Shown piece by piece: positions 25,801 through 31,800 of a stretch of DNA of 64,000 nucleotides. This DNA comes from Anisus vortex. Taxonomy: Eukaryota > Mollusca > Gastropoda > Planorbidae. Position 1 is the stretch's first letter; each line of letters starts with the position of its first letter. Location of the stretch: contig OX421507.1 in the NCBI GenBank assembly GCA_949126835.1, positions 26,610,822 to 26,674,821 on the forward strand, written 5' to 3'. A program made the translations under genes and the position numbers. The notes below the pieces were generated by a model, which did not search any database, was not told the origin of the DNA, and saw only the letters and a list, made by a program, of their open reading frames with translations.

Positions 25801-28800
25801 TGTGTATATGTCTGTCAACCTAGTAGAATCCTCTTCATCACTATATATATTAAAATATTTGTTCAGGGACTTGTGTATATGTCTGTCAACCTAGTAGAAT
25901 CCTCTTCATCACTATATATATTGAAATATTGTTCAGGGACTTGTGTATATGTCTGTCAACCTAGTAGAATCCTCTTCATCACTATATATATTGAAATATT
26001 GTTCAGGGACTTGTGTATATGTCTGTCAACCTAGTAGAATCCTCTTCATCACTATATATATTGAAATATTGTTCAGGGACTTGTGTATATGTCTGTCAAC
26101 CTAGTAGAATCCTCTTCATCACTATATATATTGAAATATTGTTCAGGGACTTGTGTATATGTCTGTCAACCTAGTAGAATCCTCTTCATCACTATATATA
26201 TTGAAATATTGTTCAGGGACTTGTGTATATGTCTGTCAACCTAGTAGAATCCTCTTCATCACTATATATATTGAAATATTGTTCAGGGACTTGTGTATAT
26301 GTCTGTCAACCTAGTAGAATCCTCTTCATCACTATATATATTGAAATATTTGTTCAGGGACTTGTGTATATGTCTGTCAACCTAGTAGAATCCTCTTCAT
26401 CACTATATATATTGAAATATTGTTCAGGGACTTGTGTATATGTCTGTCAACCTAGTAGAATCCTCTTCATCACTATATATATTGAAATATTGTTCAGGGA
26501 CTTGTGTATATGTCTGTCAACCTAGTAGAATCCTCTTCATCACTATATATATTAAAATATTGTTCAGGGACTTGTGTATATGTCTGTCAACCTAGTAGAA
26601 TCCTCTTCATCACTATATATATTAAAATATTGTTCAGGGACTTGTGTATATGTCTGTCAACCTAGTAGAATCCTCTTCATCACTATATATATTAAAATAT
26701 TGTTCAGGGACTTGTGTATATGTCTGTCAACCTAGTAGAATCCTCTTCATCACTATATATATTAAAATATTGTTCAGGGACTTGTGTATATGTCTGTCAA
26801 CCTAGTAGAATCCTCTTCATCACTATATATATTGAAATATTGTTCAGGGACTTGTGTATATGTCTGTCAACCTAGTAGAATCCTCTTCATCACTATATAT
26901 ATTAAAATATTGTTCAGGGACTTGTGTATATGTCTGTCAACCTAGTAGAATCCTCTTCATCACTATATATATTGAAATATTGTTCAGGGACTTGTGTATA
27001 TGTCTGTCAACCTAGTAGAATCCTCTTCATCACTATATATATTAAAATATTGTTCAGGGACTTGTGTATATGTCTGTCAACCTAGTAGAATCCTCTTCAT
27101 CACTATATATATTAAAATATTTGTTCAGGGACTTGTGTATATGTCTGTCAACCTAGTAGAATCCTCTTCATCACTATATATATTGAAATATTGTTCAGGG
27201 ACTTGTGTATATGTCTGTCAACCTAGTAGAATCCTCTTCATCACTATATATATTGAAATATTGTTCAGGGACTTGTGTATATGTCTGTCAACCTAGTAGA
27301 ATCCTCTTCATCACTATATATATTAAAATATTGTTCAGGGACTTGTGTATATGTCTGTCAACCTAGTAGAATCCTCTTCATCACTATATATATTAAAATA
27401 TTGTTCAGGGACTTGTGTATATGTCTGTCAACCTAGTAGAATCCTCTTCATCACTATATATATTGAAATATTGTTCAGGGACTTGTGTATATGTCTGTCA
27501 ACCTAGTAGAATCCTCTTCATCACTATATATATTGAAATATTGTTCAGGGACTTGTGTATATGTCTGTCAACCTAGTAGAATCCTCTTCATCACTATATA
27601 TATTAAAATATTGTTCAGGGACTTGTGTATATGTCTGTCAACCTAGTAGAATCCTCTTCATCACTATATATATTGAAATATTGTTCAGGGACTTGTGTAT
27701 ATGTCTGTCAACCTAGTAGAATCCTCTTCATCACTATATATATTAAAATATTGTTCAGGGACTTGTGTATATGTCTGTCAACCTAGTAGAATCCTCTTCA
27801 TCACTATATATATTGAAATATTGTTCAGGGACTTGTGTATATGTCTGTCAACCTAGTAGAATCCTCTTCATCACTATATATATTAAAATATTGTTCAGGG
27901 ACTTGTGTATATGTCTGTCAACCTAGTAGAATCCTCTTCATCACTATATATATTAAAATATTTGTTCAGGGACTTGTGTATATGTCTGTCAACCTAGTAG
28001 AATCCTCTTCATCACTATATATATTAAAATATTTGTTCAGGGACTTGTGTATATAAATATATGTATGGCATGGGCTGGGATTGGTTGAGTTGTCAAAAAA
28101 AATCTTTATTTATTCATTTTTATTATAGATCTAGTTTTCAAATGTATGTTTATGAAGGTAAATTTATGTTTAACTGAACTGGCACAGACAAATATCTTTT
28201 AAAAAAATCTGATTTAAGATTTATTTTCTGTGGTCTGAAAAATAATTCAATTTGACCTTTAAAATGCACCAGATAGCACCATTTTAAATCTAGCTCCGAA
28301 AAAAAAAATCCGGGGCCCCCTAACGGTCTAGGTTCTTTGTGCCGTTGATTTGGCGCTTCGCAAAAATAATCCAGTTTCACCCATCAGGGAAGTTGGCAGC
28401 TATACAAATTAGCCAGTCTGAGATTGTACTTATAGCACATTAAAGAATAGATGCGCCAACATATTTCCCCTTCCAAATTAGCCAGCCTGAGTTTGTACTC
28501 TGCTCAGGATTTTTTCGGAGAGCTTAGGAAGCTTATAAAAGAGTTTTTGAAATGTTTATCTTCTTATCTTAGAAAGGTTTAAAGAGTGTGTGACGGCTAC
28601 ATTAACTTTAAAAAATTGAAGACCACATGGAAAAACCAGTAGTCACACTTTTTTAGTTAGTCAAATCAAATGTTAACAATGGGCTATACCTCTATTTTCC
28701 ATTTAACAGGCTTTTTTATTTTCTAATTTTCCTTGGTTGTTGCTGTTTTTTCCACTGGAAAATACAGTACATGTATGCATTACTATACATAGTACAAGGG

Positions 28801-31800
28801 GTCAGAACTGAAAAAACATGACAAAATGTGAATTTGCTGTTTTTTCTGCGTGGTCTTCAAATATAAAAGAGTTTTCAGGAGTTTTTTACTTTTATATAAT
28901 GTTAGAATTTCACCAAGTCTCTTGGAACAAATCCTTTTGCAATATTTGAGGGATTACTGAACATCTTTTTAGATTAATATTTTAGCCCTAAAAAAACAAC
29001 AAAAAAATACATCCCATAATTTCAATACAAATAATCTATTGATTTTCTTTTACACTTATCTATTGCATGCATTCAGCTTTTGGTTTTCTGTTTTTTTTTC
29101 TTTAGATGAATTTGTTCTATCAAAGTTATCAAAACTTAAGGGTATATTAGTTGCATGTTTCTGTTTGGTTTTTTTACTTCTTTATTCCCCCCCCCTTCTT
29201 TTTTTTTTTCCTTTTGGTTTTTATTTTTTTGTTTTACCATTATTCAAATACAGATATATTGTTGAATTATAATAGCTAGTAATACTTTATTGTAATTATT
29301 TGCGTGATTACATGCTTAGTGTACAAGCTGCTTGTCTTATAGGCTGTGGAGGATACAAGTTTTTGTTTGTTTGTCATTACTTCAATGAAAGCTCATTTTC
29401 AAGCTTTTCATTTTTTGAAACAAGAAAATTGCTAGTTCTGTCATAAATAATTTGGCAGCTTTTCTACCCTGCACCCCCAAGGATGCTACTTTGTTTTTCT
29501 TGCCCTTTAACTCCTTTTGTTTTTTTTGGATGAAGAACACCTAAAACAAACAAAACCAAAATCATAAAACCAAAACCCATTCACTTCCCCATGTGCCTCT
29601 TGTAGAGAACCAATATTTTGGAGAGGAGGATAATCAGCAAGGCGATGAGGATGTTCGTGGTGCTGATGACAACCACTATAAGGAAGGGAGACAAGGCAGG
29701 GAACCAGACAACCAGGATCAGTTTGAAGAAAATGATAATGCAGCGCTAGACAGGGCTAACGAGTAGTCTTGTTGCCCCAATTGTCTTCTGTGTGTGTATT
29801 ATAAGCTGAAAGGTCTGATTTTTTTTTTTCAAAAGACTATTTAGTGTGAAAATCAGTTTTGGATTTTTAACACCTTGTAGTTTAAGTTAAAAGAGTGAAT
29901 AGACTGCATTGTTTCATTCACCATTCCTTCCCTAACTTTGTTAGCTCTGTTCATTTATAAGCATGGATAATCATTTCAATATTCAATATATAACTTATTT
30001 CTCATTCTCATTAACCTTATAACCACCTCTGTTTAACTAAGTAATTAATTAATGACTTTTACATTTGAAAGAAATGTGAAATTTGGTTCATATTCTAGAT
30101 GCAGGAGTAGTGCTATTTTTAGAGGAATTAGATTTTTTTTTTTTTTTCTAACAATTTTAGTTTTACTGCACACTTATTTTAATTCCTTTAATAACTAATG
30201 TGTAATGTGGATGTAATAACATCATTAGGTCAGTAAGTAAAAGCTTTTTATTATAATGGCGTTCACATGTACAATTTAAATGGGTGCCAAGAAAAGATAA
30301 TAAGTTGTCCATTTCTTTACAATCCCAGACTGTGCCACAGGTCATACAACATGCATGTTTGATACCGGTACCACTGTTTTCAAGCTTATCCCATGATTCT
30401 TCTTCAATAATGGTTCCTCCATTTTCATTGAGAATTGTGTTGCAGTATATTAAGGCCCTTTGCCTCCAGCTTCAGCTTGCTTATTTTCTGGATGTGCCTC
30501 TATAGTCTTTGATCAGCCAAAATCATCTGCAGGCAGTAGTTTTCTCTCGTAGACAAAGTCGCTATTCCTAGCTATCAGACCTCATCTGCCCAGGTTTAGA
30601 CCTATACTCGCTTTTCGTATTTTTGTGGGGTTTATTGAGGATTTTTGTTTGACATATATCCTAACCACTGAATATTCGACCTCATCCTCCATAACTACTA
30701 ACCAGTTGGTAAGCGGCTGTTTATATTTGATATTAACAGCTAACCCTCATATCTAAGGGTGTTTCCCTTATCCACTACATGGGAACGCACTTGGTAGGAG
30801 GCTCCCCCTGATTATAAATTGTGATTCTCCCAATGTCACACTTGCTTGGGTGTAAAGGTTAGAAAAACACTTATTGAACTCAAGGCTAACAGTTGTGAAA
30901 CAAAAAAGAAAATGACACAGCAACCAGTGCTTTTAAAGAATAACTTTAACCCTCTATCCTAACCAAATGTCAAATTATGAGCCAGCATATTGGTTTATAA
31001 ACATTTGTTTGCTGCATGCTAATTATGAACATTATAATTCTTGACTTCCATGAGAAATATTTTTTTTTTACATAGGAAGCCATTCTTCATGTATTTATTT
31101 CAAGTTTTAAATCCTACAATATACAAATAACATGTATGAGCTTAAACCTTTTCAATTCCACTAACATTTGAAATCTCACTGGACTTTTTTTTACATATTT
31201 GATGGCACAGCACTATCAGTTTTATTGTTTTACTAACATACTAGTCTTTTTTTTGTGTACCTCTTAGTTTTATATTAGAACTAATTTATATACACTTTAG
31301 CTTTAAAAAATATGTTTTTCATTTTTCACTTACTAAACTTTCACAGAAATTACACTAAGGTCAATAATTATCATTAGCATAAGTGACAAATGCTTTAATT
31401 TTATTATAGAATGGGAAATTTCTTCAAACAAATCTATAGACACGTTTTTTAGTTTTATGTACATCACTTATGAGTTGTGTGAATTTAATTTTTTGCGCCC
31501 TTTCATACACCAGCAAAACTGTGACCAATAAGAACAGACTAAGCTACAACACAGTTCTAATAATTGCACATTAAATCAGCTCTTCTTTTTTTAAAAAACA
31601 TTTTAAACCAATAATAGTGTTCATGTTCATGTATTGGTCATTTTGGATTAGCTGCATTTTTTCCATTGAAAATCTTTTGTATTTTTGTCTGTTCTATAGC
31701 AGCTCACTATAGCTACTCATTTACTTTTGGCATTTTCAATTATTGATTATTATGCTTTTAACACTTAACTACTTATTATCATTTGCTATTGTAACTTTAA

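Noticed and set aside
23432..28055. CRISPR-like array
   Set aside because: No spacers: the whole 70-bp unit repeats, and the DNA is eukaryotic.
24319..28056. Repeated open frames of 73-124 codons (MYMSVNLVESS...) that look like a tandem gene family
   Set aside because: They follow the 70/71-bp array exactly; three 70-bp units make 210 bases, so frames stay open by period. No start context, no splice sites, and the frame shifts at each 71-bp unit.
29039..29272. 77-codon Phe-rich frame as a gene
   Set aside because: Runs through poly(T) tracts; only the short splice-bounded part 29106-29141 was kept, at low confidence.
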